Positions 56,410 to 64,000 of a stretch of DNA of 64,000 nt are shown piece by piece. The DNA is taken from positions 124,001 to 188,000 of the forward strand of contig JAGIBN010000006.1 of the NCBI GenBank assembly GCA_017744315.1, in the 5' to 3' direction. The DNA is from Porphyrobacter sp. GTDB taxonomy: Bacteria > Pseudomonadota > Alphaproteobacteria > Sphingomonadales > Sphingomonadaceae. Positions within the stretch are counted from its first letter, which is position 1. The number at the start of each line of letters is the position of its first letter. The position numbers were made by a program, and so were the translations under genes. The notes beneath the pieces were generated by a model, which had not been told where the DNA came from, did no database searches, and saw only the letters and a list, made by a program, of their open reading frames with translations.

Positions 56410-56422
56410 AATTACCGTAATT
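56410..56422. promoter_or_regulatory. AATTAC-C-GTAATT inverted repeat upstream of metal/siderophore genes
   Basis: AATTAC and GTAATT pair perfectly around one base, 38 bp after the permease stop. It is AT-rich in a GC-rich background. A CCCCT...AGGGG hairpin follows (56427-56442). The 223-bp gap to the DUF2946-like gene has no other clear feature. A metal-responsive regulator site is a guess. Confidence 0.35.
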
Positions 56423-56594
56423 AACTCCCCTCTCGACAGGGGATGCCTACAACGACAGGCGCGGGTTGAGCTGTTGCGCCGTCAAACTCCACGGCGTGAG
56501 TTCTTCCATACCTGGCGCCACATCCGGTCTGCCTCCCCAAGACGGCCGGACGTGGCGCTTCCTTTTCCTGCTGCGATCTCCTAGGGCGCGGACC

Positions 56595-56984
56595 GTGCAA
56601 TCCCTGCGATCCCTCCTGCATTCGCGCTGGTGCCTGGCGCTGCTGCTTCTGGCAGCCGCGCTCGCGCCGCGCTGGGCGATCCCGCAGGGCTACATGGTCG
56701 AGGCCGGCAAGACGCTGACCGTATCGATCTGTTCGCCGACGGGCCATTCGGCCAAGACGGTCGAGATCCCGATCAGCGGTAAGCCAGACAAGAAGGCCGG
56801 CAATTCCGCGCCCTGCTCGTTCGGCTCGCTCAACCAGGGCATGCTCGGCGGCGCGGATCCCGTCCTGCTCGCGACCGCGCTCGCCTTCCTCATCGCGCTG
56901 GGCTTCGCACCCTGCCACGCGGCTCTGCTGAGCCAGCCAACCGGACTCCGGCCACCCACCAGGGGCCCTCCCCGCACCGCCTGA
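56595..56984 (+). CDS. DUF2946-like small membrane protein
   Basis: A 129-residue protein with an N-terminal helix (RWCLALLLLAAALAPRWAIPQGYM), a periplasmic part with paired Cys (TVSICSPTGHS and APCSFGSL) and a second helix (PVLLATALAFLIALGFAPCHAALL). This pattern matches DUF2946, often found beside TonB-dependent receptors and copper-related genes. The start is uncertain: GTG 56595 is chosen because it leads directly into the signal-like helix; upstream in-frame sequence is poor. It is 81 bp from the receptor gene. Confidence 0.65.
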   Translation: MQSLRSLLHSRWCLALLLLAAALAPRWAIPQGYMVEAGKTLTVSICSPTGHSAKTVEIPISGKPDKKAGNSAPCSFGSLNQGMLGGADPVLLATALAFLIALGFAPCHAALLSQPTGLRPPTRGPPRTA

Positions 56985-57065
56985 CCCTCGATGGCCGCCG
57001 CAGCACCCTAGCCGCGGCATTCCCTCATCGCGCGCCCGTGCGGCGCCGTGTTCAGGTAGATCCCC

Positions 57066-59339
57066 GTGTCCGTTTCCCGCCTCGCGCTCGCCGCAGCGCT
57101 ATTCACTGCCGCCCTCCCCGCCCACGCCGAAAGCGAGGAGAACGCGTATATCCTCGTCGTCGGCCAGAGCGACGCGCCGATATCGATCGAGCCGCGTGGC
57201 CTGTCGGTCAGCCTTGGCGACGAACAGTTCGAGGGCGTGAACGCCCAGAACGTCGAGGACCTGATCAAGTACGCACCCGACTTCTTCGTGCGCAAACGCT
57301 ACGCGGGGGACTCCAACGGCGTGCCCGGCTTCCGCGGCACGCACTCCAGCCAGAGTGCCCGCACGCTGGTGATGGTCGACGGGTTCGTGGTTTCGAACTT
57401 CCTCGGCAACTCGTTCAACTTCGCACCGAAGTGGGGCGTGGTCGGACCGGGCGAGGTTGAGCAGTTCGACATCGTCTACGGCCCCTACTCCTCGCGCTAT
57501 TCGGGCAATTCGATGGGCGGGATCGTCAACATCACGACGCGCACGCCCGAACACACCGAGGCCTTCGCCAAGATCCAGACTTTCGCGCAGACTTACGACC
57601 AGTACGGCACGCACGACACCTACCTGGGCTGGTCGGGCGAGGCCGGGCTGGGTTGGCGGCAGAAGGATGGGCCCTGGTCCCTCCGCGTCTCCGGCCGGCA
57701 CTTCCGCAACGAGGGCCAGCCGATGAGCTGGTACGGCCTCGCCCCCGCAAGCGGCGCAGCTGCTGGCATCCCGGTGACTGGCGCGATAGTCGATCCCGGA
57801 CAGGCGATCCCCAACGCGCCCGGCACTGCGAGCAACCCGATCTTCGCCGCCCAGTCTCCCGCCGAGATCACCCAGGACCAGGCCAAGATCCGCCTCGGCT
57901 ACGACGGCGCGACAGTCACCGGCGAGGCGCTGATCGCCTACTGGCACAACCTCGACCGGCAGGAGGCGCCCGACTGCTACCTGCAGGACGCAAGCGGAGC
58001 CCCGGTCTGCGAAGGACGGGTCACGACCCTCGGTGCGACCTGGAACGCCAGCGGCGCCCGATGGTCGCGCACGGTACGGGACGAATTCCTGGCGGGCGTG
58101 AAGCTCGCCGCTCCCCTGAGCGATGCGGTAACGGCGTCGGTGAACGTCTCGACCTATCAGATCGCCCGCTCCGATGGCTTCACCTCGGCCAGCTATGCCG
58201 CTGGCGAGAACGACGGCCCCGGCACGCTAGCACGGCAGGGTCCCACGGGCTGGTACACCGGCGAGGTGGCGCTGGAGGGCCGCTGGGGCGACATCGAACT
58301 GGCCACGGGTGCAAGCGGCAACCTCTACCGCACCGACCTGACGAACTACGCGGTGCCCAACTGGCGCGACGATGTCGGAGCGGCATTTTCGACGCAGACC
58401 TTCGGCAAGACCCGGCTGCTCTCCGGTTGGGCCGAAGGCCGCTACCTCGCCGACCAATGGATCTTCACACTCGGCGCGCGGTACGAGGACTGGCGGGCCT
58501 TCGACGGCGGGCTTGGCCGGGTCGGGGGAGGATCGCAGCCTGTGTTCAACGCCTACGTCTCACGCGGAGCGGACGCCTTCGATCCCAAGGCCTCGCTCGA
58601 ATGGCGCAGCGACGCCACAAGCGTGCAGCTCAGCCTGGCCGAGGCGACCCGCTTCCCGACCGTCGGGGAGCTCTACCAGGGCAGCCTCAACGGAGACGGC
58701 AGCTTCAACCCCGACAGCTTCGACCCCAACTTGAAGCCCGAGCGCTCGCGCGATGCGAACCTGCTGCTTGCCCATGATTTCGGCGACTTCAAGCTGACCG
58801 GATCGCTGTTCTGGCAGCGCGTGCAGGATACGATCTTCAGCTTCGTCGGGTTCAACCAGAACGGGGTGACGACCTCGACCTTCAAGAATATCGACCTCAC
58901 CCGCCAATACGGCGTCGAGCTGATCGCCGAGGCCCGCGACCTCGGCCTCGAAGGGCTAGACCTCGACGCCAACGCGGCCTGGATCGACTCCGAGACTGTG
59001 CGCAACGACAGCGCTCCCGCGGCCGAGGGCGTGCAATTCCCCCGCATCCCGCGTTGGCGCGTCAACGCGAACGCCCGCTATGCCATTTCCGCCGACGTGC
59101 TGGCATCGCTCGGCCTGCGCTATGCCTCGCGCCCCAACACTGACCTGTTCGGCCTCCAGCGCGGCGATACCTTTGGCTACACCTCCGAGCTGTTCGCCCT
59201 CGATGCGCGAGTCAACTGGCGGGCCTCCCGCACTATGCGGTTCAGCGCCGGGATCGACAACATCACCAACAACAAGGCTTGGGTCTACCACCCCTATCCG
59301 CAACGAAGCTTCACTCTGGAAGCGGGGTGGACGCTGTGA
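57066..59339 (+). CDS. TonB-dependent outer-membrane receptor
   Basis: A 757-residue receptor with a signal peptide (LALAAALFTAALPAHA), plug domain (VEDLIKYAPDFFVRKRYAGDSNGVPGFRG, LVMVDGFVVSN, IVYGPYSSRYSGNSMGGIVNITTR) and a 22-strand barrel ending FTLEAGWTL. The pair ILVVGQ near the mature start may act as TonB box. Start is GTG 57066 after AGGTAGA. It is coupled to the PepSY protein (GTGA), a layout typical of siderophore or metal-chelate uptake with reductive release. Confidence 0.9.
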   Translation: MSVSRLALAAALFTAALPAHAESEENAYILVVGQSDAPISIEPRGLSVSLGDEQFEGVNAQNVEDLIKYAPDFFVRKRYAGDSNGVPGFRGTHSSQSARTLVMVDGFVVSNFLGNSFNFAPKWGVVGPGEVEQFDIVYGPYSSRYSGNSMGGIVNITTRTPEHTEAFAKIQTFAQTYDQYGTHDTYLGWSGEAGLGWRQKDGPWSLRVSGRHFRNEGQPMSWYGLAPASGAAAGIPVTGAIVDPGQAIPNAPGTASNPIFAAQSPAEITQDQAKIRLGYDGATVTGEALIAYWHNLDRQEAPDCYLQDASGAPVCEGRVTTLGATWNASGARWSRTVRDEFLAGVKLAAPLSDAVTASVNVSTYQIARSDGFTSASYAAGENDGPGTLARQGPTGWYTGEVALEGRWGDIELATGASGNLYRTDLTNYAVPNWRDDVGAAFSTQTFGKTRLLSGWAEGRYLADQWIFTLGARYEDWRAFDGGLGRVGGGSQPVFNAYVSRGADAFDPKASLEWRSDATSVQLSLAEATRFPTVGELYQGSLNGDGSFNPDSFDPNLKPERSRDANLLLAHDFGDFKLTGSLFWQRVQDTIFSFVGFNQNGVTTSTFKNIDLTRQYGVELIAEARDLGLEGLDLDANAAWIDSETVRNDSAPAAEGVQFPRIPRWRVNANARYAISADVLASLGLRYASRPNTDLFGLQRGDTFGYTSELFALDARVNWRASRTMRFSAGIDNITNNKAWVYHPYPQRSFTLEAGWTL

Positions 59340-60700
59340 GCACGGCACCTCGTTACGAACGCTGGTACCTCGCGGTCTGGCGCTGGCATTTCTACGCCGG
59401 GCTGTTCTGCGTGCCCTTCGTCGTGTGGCTCTCGGTCACGGGCGGGATCTATCTGTTCAAGCCACAGATCGAAGATTGGCTCTATTCACCCTATCGCGAC
59501 GTAGTGACCGAAAGCGGCCCGCTGCTCACCCCGGCGCGCATCGTCGAGGCCGCGACCTCTGCCGTGCCCGGATCGGTGCTGCACAAGTACGTCTTGCCCG
59601 AAGATCCGGCTGACGCGGTCCAGCTGCTGGTCGGGACTGCCGATCAGGAAACTCGCGTCTGGGTCCATCCCCAGAGCGGAGCCGTGCTTTACCATGTGCC
59701 GGAAGAGCAGCGCTTGATGCGGGTCGTGTTCCGGCTGCACGGGGAGCTGCTGGCTGGCAATTGGGGTTCGGCGCTGGTCGAGATCGCAGCCTGCTGGACG
59801 ATCGTGATGATCCTCACCGGCCTGTTCCTGTGGTGGCCCCGGGGCGGCACCGGACTGGCGGGTGTGCTCTGGCCTCGCCTGCGCCGCGGCAAGCGCGTGT
59901 TCTGGCGCGACCTTCATGCGGTGACGGGCCTGTGGGTCTCGCTCGGAGCGGTCTTCCTGATCGCCTCCGGCCTGCCCTGGGCCAACAACTGGGGAACCTA
60001 TCTGCGCGAAGTCCGCACGCTCACCGGCACGGCCTCGGTCAAACAAGACTGGTCGAGCGGATCGGAGGCTGACGCAGCTGCTCGCGCCAAGCTCGACAAA
60101 GGCGCCCGAGCCACGCTCGACGAGCATGCCGGACATCACGGCATGACCATGGTGCACGAGAAGCCGACCGACCGGGCACTCAACCGGGTGATCCCGCAGG
60201 CGAGCGAGCTCGGCCTGGCAGCACCCGTCGAGATCACTCCGCCGACTACGCCGCAGGGTTACTGGATGGCCCAGTCGCAAGCCGCCAACCGGCCTCAACG
60301 CGGGGAGGCTGAGCTGGACAACGACGGCGCCCTGATTGGTCGCCAGTCGTTCGACCAGCGCCACTGGATCGACCGCGCGGTGGGCTACGGCGTTGCGGTG
60401 CACGAGGGCGCGTGGCTCGGCCTTGCCAACCAGTTGCTCAACCTCGCGGTGCTGCTCGGCCTCGTGATGCTGGCCTGCTCCAGCGTCGTGTTGTGGTGGC
60501 GCCGGCGGCCTGAGAACCGGCTGGGTGCCCCTCCGGCCACCGCGCCGCTCCGGCATAGCTGGTCGCTGGTCGGCGCGACCTTGGTCTTGGCGTTGATGAT
60601 GCCGCTGTTCGGCCTGACGCTGGCTCTGGTTGCGATTTTCGAGCGATTGCTGCCGCGAGTGGCTCCCGGTTCAGCGAGCTGGGCCGGACTGCGAGGCTAA
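59336..60700 (+). CDS. PepSY-associated inner-membrane protein (siderophore-reductase type)
   Basis: A 454-residue membrane protein with four or five helices: WRWHFYAGLFCVPFVVWLSVTGGIYLF near the start, VEIAACWTIVMILTGLFLWWP, DLHAVTGLWVSLGAVFLIASGLPW and two at the C-terminus. Conserved His residues in the helices (WHFYAGL, RLHGEL, DLHAVTG, VHEG) are the usual haem or metal ligands of the PepSY-TM family. It probably reduces the ferric or cupric complex imported by the receptor upstream. Confidence 0.88.
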   Translation: MSTAPRYERWYLAVWRWHFYAGLFCVPFVVWLSVTGGIYLFKPQIEDWLYSPYRDVVTESGPLLTPARIVEAATSAVPGSVLHKYVLPEDPADAVQLLVGTADQETRVWVHPQSGAVLYHVPEEQRLMRVVFRLHGELLAGNWGSALVEIAACWTIVMILTGLFLWWPRGGTGLAGVLWPRLRRGKRVFWRDLHAVTGLWVSLGAVFLIASGLPWANNWGTYLREVRTLTGTASVKQDWSSGSEADAAARAKLDKGARATLDEHAGHHGMTMVHEKPTDRALNRVIPQASELGLAAPVEITPPTTPQGYWMAQSQAANRPQRGEAELDNDGALIGRQSFDQRHWIDRAVGYGVAVHEGAWLGLANQLLNLAVLLGLVMLACSSVVLWWRRRPENRLGAPPATAPLRHSWSLVGATLVLALMMPLFGLTLALVAIFERLLPRVAPGSASWAGLRG

Positions 60701-61188
60701 CGGATCAGCAGGTTGCGCAGCCACGCAGCGCCGGACCGGGAAGCCTCGCGCCAATCGGTGTCGTGGTCGCTGTCGGGCTCGAACCTGGCCGGGTCGAGGA
60801 CTTTCACGCGGCCTGCGCGGTAAGTCCTCGGCTCGCTGGTCACGAGTGTGAGGTTGTTGACCAGCGCGGTCGCGGCCAGGATCCCCTGCCGATCCTCCAC
60901 GTAGGGAAGCTGCGCCCTGCGACGGACGACCGCGGCATCGACCGGAAGGATCCGCCCTTCGAATGCCGGAGAGACTTGCCGGTCCAGCCAATCCCGCCAG
61001 ACCGAACCGGCATCTTTGCCTCTTCGCCCGGCTGCCGTCGCGGCACTCTCCAGTTCAAGCAGAGTAAGCGCGGACAAGAACATCTGCTGCGCCGAGGTCC
61101 GTTCCGCCCAGGCCGCCAACGCAGGATCGCCGCCGGCGCGGCGAGCCTCACGCAGATCGAGGAGCATTCGAGTATCTAAAAGATACAT
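60697..61188 (-). CDS. vapC: PIN-domain toxin (VapC/FitB type) with altered active site
   Basis: A 163-residue PIN-domain protein, longer than most by a 25-residue tail. By comparison with FitB, D5 (LLDTRM) and E45 (LLELES) are kept, but the third acid in the 'D-x-x-IAATA' motif is Q101 (QGILAATA), and the fourth region reads TSEP with Glu in place of Asp. D99 lies two residues away and might substitute. Start overlaps the antitoxin stop (TAATG). It converges with the PepSY gene with a 4-nt overlap. RNase activity may be reduced or changed. Confidence 0.88.
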   Translation of the reverse strand: MYLLDTRMLLDLREARRAGGDPALAAWAERTSAQQMFLSALTLLELESAATAAGRRGKDAGSVWRDWLDRQVSPAFEGRILPVDAAVVRRRAQLPYVEDRQGILAATALVNNLTLVTSEPRTYRAGRVKVLDPARFEPDSDHDTDWREASRSGAAWLRNLLIR

Positions 61189-61424
61189 TACCTTGAGGCC
61201 GGGTTGGCGGGCGAAATGCCCCCCTTCAAGGGAGCGCTATCAGGATCGGCGCCAATCAGATCGAGGATGCTCTGCCGATCGCCGCTTAGTTGCCGGTAGG
61301 CGCCGATGCTCAAGAGCACGTGAGTCGGGCGCCCGCGGTCCGTCACAAATACGGGCTCACTCGCGGCGAGTCGCTTCGCTTTGCCCACATCCTGATTGAA
61401 CTCGCGTGCCGTGACGACCTTCAT
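61188..61424 (-). CDS. Phd/YefM-type antitoxin
   Basis: A 78-residue antitoxin: MKVVTAREFNQDVGKAKRLAASEPVFVTDRGRPTHVLLSIGAYRQL is the Phd/YefM DNA-binding fold, followed by a toxin-wrapping tail (RQSILDLIGADPDSAPLKGG). It is the first gene of the pair and should bind the palindrome at 61480. It pairs with the PIN toxin, a common hybrid. Confidence 0.9.
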   Translation of the reverse strand: MKVVTAREFNQDVGKAKRLAASEPVFVTDRGRPTHVLLSIGAYRQLSGDRQSILDLIGADPDSAPLKGGISPANPASR

Positions 61425-61479
61425 AAGGGCTCCCGAATTTCGAGCCTAAAGCGCCAAAATGGTACCGCTCCCATGTAGG

Positions 61480-61496
61480 TACATTACTACAATGTA
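61480..61496. promoter_or_regulatory. Antitoxin operator candidate
   Basis: TACATT-ACTAC-AATGTA is a perfect 6-bp inverted repeat with a 5-bp spacer, 56 bp upstream of the antitoxin start, and a further ATGTAGGTACAT block lies next to it (61473-61484). Phd-type antitoxins bind short TA-containing palindromes such as this. Confidence 0.55.
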
Positions 61497-61631
61497 GCGG
61501 CGTGGCAACAACTTGGGCTGAGGAGGGAAAAATCGTCAGTCGGCTGATCGATTTCCGGTTGCGACGGCCCCTCAAATTCGATGCTCTGACGTCATCCCGC
61601 ACAGACGGGGATGGGACTGGGGGAGAAAATC

Positions 61632-63005
61632 ATGGCTTCCGATTTGGTGAGTCAGTTCTTTGCGGCGGCGGTCGACGTGTTCAACGCACACGGGCCCGCC
61701 ATTCAAACCGAGGCGAGCCTTTCGCCGACAGACTTTTCGATCCGCTTCTTCCTGCAGCTGGCGATCATCATCGCCACGTGCCGCGTGGTCGGCTGGCTGT
61801 GTCAGAAGCTGCTGGCGCAACCGCAGGTGGTCGGCGAGATGATCGCCGGTGTCATCCTGGGGCCCTCTTTGCTGGGCTTGCTGTTTCCCGATCTCCAGGC
61901 AGCGATCTTCTCCAAGGAGACCAAGAGCGTCCTCTACGCCGGCGCGCAGTTCGGTGTGGGCCTCTACATGTTCCTGGTCGGCGCCACGCTGCGGCTCGAC
62001 CATTTCCAGACCAAGGCGAAGAGCGCGGTCGGCGTATCGATCGCCGGGATCGCGACGCCGTTCCTGATGGCGTTCCTGATCACTCCGTTCCTGCTCGATG
62101 TCCCGGGCCTGTTCGCCGAAGGGATCAGCCGGGCCAACGCCACCCTGTTCATGGGCGCATGCATTGCCCTGACTGCGTTCCCGATGCTCGCCCGCATCAT
62201 CAACGAGCGTGGCCTCGCCAACACCTCGCTCGGCACCCTGTCACTGACGGCCGGGGCGTTCGATGACGCCATGTCCTGGTGTGTCCTGGCAATCGTCCTC
62301 GCCACCTTCGGAGCTGGTGCTGGCGTCGCCATTCTCGCCATCGTCGGCGGCCTTGCCTACGCCACCTTCCTGTTCTTCTTCGGCAAGCGCCTGCTCGCCC
62401 CGCTCGGCCGCGCGGTCGAGAAGACCGGCGAGATGAGCAACACCGTGCTCGGCATCACCTTGTGCCTGTTCTGCCTCTCCGCCTTCCTGATGGACGCGGC
62501 GGGCTTGCACGCGGTGTTCGGCGGCTTTCTGCTCGGCGCCTGCATGCCGCGGGGCAAGTTCGTGGACGAGCTGCGGCGCAAGGTCGAACCGTTCGCGGTC
62601 GTGGTGCTGCTGCCGATGTTCTTCACCTACTCCGGCCTCAACACGCGGATGGACATGGTGAACTCGGTCGAGCTGCTGGCAATAGCGCTGGGCATCCTCG
62701 CCGTTTCGATCCTGGCCAAGTTCGGCGCCTGCTGGGCGGCAGCGCGGCTCTCAGGCGAAGACAACCGCACCGCGCTCGGCATCGGCGCGCTGATGAACTC
62801 TCGCGGGTTGATGGAGCTGATCATCATCAACATCGGCCTGCAGCAGGGCGTGATCGGCCCGGCGCTGTTCTCGATGATGGTGCTCATGGCGATCGTCACC
62901 ACGATGATGGCCGGACCGCTGTTCGAAGCGGTCTACGGCAAGAAGGCCCGCGAAAGCGGCGAGCTCGACGCCATTCAAGGCGAGGCAGCGCCTAGCGCAG
63001 CCTAA
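61632..63005 (+). CDS. Kef/CPA2-type cation:proton antiporter
   Basis: A 457-residue membrane protein with about 12 helices: FFLQLAIIIATCRVVGWLCQKLLAQPQVVGEMIAGVILGPSLLG at the start, CIALTAFPMLARIINERGLANTSLGTLSLTAGAFDDAMSW (the DD-type ion site), GLHAVFGGFLLGACMPRG and GIGALMNSRGLMELIIINIGLQ. No C-terminal TrkA-N domain is present, so regulation differs from KefC. GGGGGAGAAAATC precedes ATG 61632. Confidence 0.93.
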   Translation: MASDLVSQFFAAAVDVFNAHGPAIQTEASLSPTDFSIRFFLQLAIIIATCRVVGWLCQKLLAQPQVVGEMIAGVILGPSLLGLLFPDLQAAIFSKETKSVLYAGAQFGVGLYMFLVGATLRLDHFQTKAKSAVGVSIAGIATPFLMAFLITPFLLDVPGLFAEGISRANATLFMGACIALTAFPMLARIINERGLANTSLGTLSLTAGAFDDAMSWCVLAIVLATFGAGAGVAILAIVGGLAYATFLFFFGKRLLAPLGRAVEKTGEMSNTVLGITLCLFCLSAFLMDAAGLHAVFGGFLLGACMPRGKFVDELRRKVEPFAVVVLLPMFFTYSGLNTRMDMVNSVELLAIALGILAVSILAKFGACWAAARLSGEDNRTALGIGALMNSRGLMELIIINIGLQQGVIGPALFSMMVLMAIVTTMMAGPLFEAVYGKKARESGELDAIQGEAAPSAA

Positions 63006-63011
63006 CCCGAA

Positions 63012-63052
63012 GGCCCCGCTCCCGCGCGCCCTTGGGAGCGGGGCCTCTTTTT
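63012..63052 (+). terminator. Rho-independent terminator after the antiporter gene
   Basis: GGCCCCGCTCCC and GGGAGCGGGGCC form a perfect 12-bp GC-rich stem with a 10-nt loop, followed by TCTTTTT. It begins 7 bp after the antiporter stop and ends 13 bp before the porin start. Confidence 0.92.
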
Positions 63053-63064
63053 GGGGGACCCTTC

Positions 63065-64000
63065 ATGAAACTCTGGCCCTTGGCGGCGGCCGCTGCGCAG
63101 TGCGGCACGCTGGCGCATGCCGAAGACGTGACGCTTACGCCGTCCGTCGATGCCCGGCTGCGGTACGAGAATGTCGAGCAGGACGGGGTGCCGCAGGACG
63201 CCGATGCCTTCACGCTCAGGGTCCGTCCAGGCGTCACGGCGAAGCGTGGCGAATGGTCGGCGCTGGTCGAGGCCGAAGGCACCTTGGCCCTCTCGACCGG
63301 CTACAACGACGGGCTCAATGGCAAGACCCAGTTCCCGATCGTCGCCGACCCCAGCAACCTCGAAATCAACCGCGCGCAGGTCCGCTACTCCGGTATGAAC
63401 GGCCTGACCGCGACAGCGGGGCGCCAACGGATCGAGCTGGCCGACCAACGCTTCGTCGGGCCAGCCGCGTTCCGCCAGAACGAACAGACTTTCGACGCGC
63501 TGCGAGTGCAATGGACCCACAACCGCCTCAGCGCCGACCTGACTTACGCCTGGAGCGTTCGCACAGTGAATGGCACGCGCGGCACCAGCGCCCGGCCCAC
63601 CGCCATCGATGGCGACAATGTCTTTGCCCTGCTGGGCTACCGCACGGACATCGGCACGCTGAGCGGCTTCGCCTATCTCGTCGATCAAGACGAAGCGGCC
63701 GTGCAGAACTTCAGGCTCTCGAGCCAGACCTACGGCCTGCGTTTCAATGGTAGCATCGACGTCGCTCCTGGTGCAAAGCTCGGCTACACCGCCAGCTGGG
63801 CCCGGCAGAGCGACTACCATCGCAATCCCAACGACTACTCCGCCGACTACTGGTTTGGCGAAGCGACACTGGCGTACAGCGGCCTCAATGCCGCCGTCGG
63901 CTACGAGGTCCTCGGCGCCGACCAGGGACTTGCCCTAACCAGTGTCCAGACCCCGCTAGCCTCGTTCTTCCGCTGGAACGGCTGGGCGGGAAAGTTCGCC
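63065..64000 (+). CDS. Outer-membrane beta-barrel porin (alginate-export type), 3' end outside window
   Basis: The first 312 residues are open from ATG 63065 to the end of the window. A signal peptide (PLAAAAAQCGTLAHA, cleavage near residue 19) is followed by alternating strands: DVTLTPSVDARLRYENVEQ, AFTLRVRPGVTAKRGEWSALVEAEG, QVRYSGMNGLTATAGRQRIELADQRFVG, NRLSADLTYAWSVRT and so on. This 'Alginate_exp' porin type is common in sphingomonads and may take up or export small polar compounds. The GGGGGACCCTTC sequence offers a fair ribosome binding site. Confidence 0.85.
   Translation, partial: MKLWPLAAAAAQCGTLAHAEDVTLTPSVDARLRYENVEQDGVPQDADAFTLRVRPGVTAKRGEWSALVEAEGTLALSTGYNDGLNGKTQFPIVADPSNLEINRAQVRYSGMNGLTATAGRQRIELADQRFVGPAAFRQNEQTFDALRVQWTHNRLSADLTYAWSVRTVNGTRGTSARPTAIDGDNVFALLGYRTDIGTLSGFAYLVDQDEAAVQNFRLSSQTYGLRFNGSIDVAPGAKLGYTASWARQSDYHRNPNDYSADYWFGEATLAYSGLNAAVGYEVLGADQGLALTSVQTPLASFFRWNGWAGKFA

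Overview
The window is high-GC and densely coded, with many 1-8 nt start/stop overlaps and frequent GTG/TTG starts. The gene content points to an alphaproteobacterium of the order Sphingomonadales (Novosphingobium/Sphingobium/Sphingopyxis type): a UrcA-family protein, a NodT-type lipoprotein, TonB-dependent uptake, and a ferC-ferBA locus arranged as in Sphingobium SYK-6. Family names are from memory and reading of motifs; no database search was run.

Layout. 1-3.6 kb: the 3' end of glutaryl-CoA dehydrogenase, a lone mreB, a serine beta-lactamase-like hydrolase. 3.6-9.3 kb: ferulate catabolism (ferA, ferB, divergent MarR regulator ferC) and acetyl-CoA synthetase. 9.3-14.8 kb: two secreted paralogues, a CheY-like regulator, UrcA and a patch of unassigned genes with two copies of a short hairpin repeat. 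24.0-14.8 kb (minus strand): a tight run of nine genes (substrate-binding protein, secreted triple NTF2-like protein, SLC13-type transporter, LigW-like amidohydrolase, membrane protein, CoA-transferase, esterase, TonB-like protein) opposite an AraC regulator. 26.1-38.6 kb (plus strand): the most striking block, a two-gene PEP-synthase-like kinase, a biotin carrier protein, an oxaloacetate-decarboxylase-type carboxyltransferase and a HAD phosphatase, running without a break into methylmalonyl-CoA epimerase, methylmalonyl-CoA mutase, biotin synthase, a LprI-like protein and a propionyl-CoA-carboxylase-type alpha subunit.

The first five of these match the phosphorylate-carboxylate-dephosphorylate logic known for acetovanillone/4-hydroxyacetophenone (Hpe in Rhodococcus, Acv in SYK-6). 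Their coupling to a complete propionyl-CoA-to-succinyl-CoA route suggests that the natural substrate may be a propiophenone-type aryl ketone, or that two modules share one transcript. This is the best candidate in the window for a pathway not yet described.

38.6-46.3 kb: a Tat-exported molybdenum hydroxylase pair with XdhC and a MobA-like protein, a tannase/feruloyl esterase and a MarR regulator. 46.4-50.7 kb: a PQQ- and haem-dependent alcohol dehydrogenase at the end of an operon with three overlapping secreted NTF2-like genes. 51-56.4 kb: TetR-controlled MacAB/NodT-type efflux operon with a clear operator. 56.6-60.7 kb: DUF2946-like protein, TonB-dependent receptor and PepSY membrane protein. 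60.7-61.5 kb: a VapC/Phd toxin-antitoxin pair with a changed toxin active site. 61.6-64 kb: a Kef-type antiporter, a strong terminator, and the start of an outer-membrane porin cut by the window end. No rRNA, tRNA, CRISPR array or transposase was seen. Several copies of a long palindromic intergenic repeat are present.
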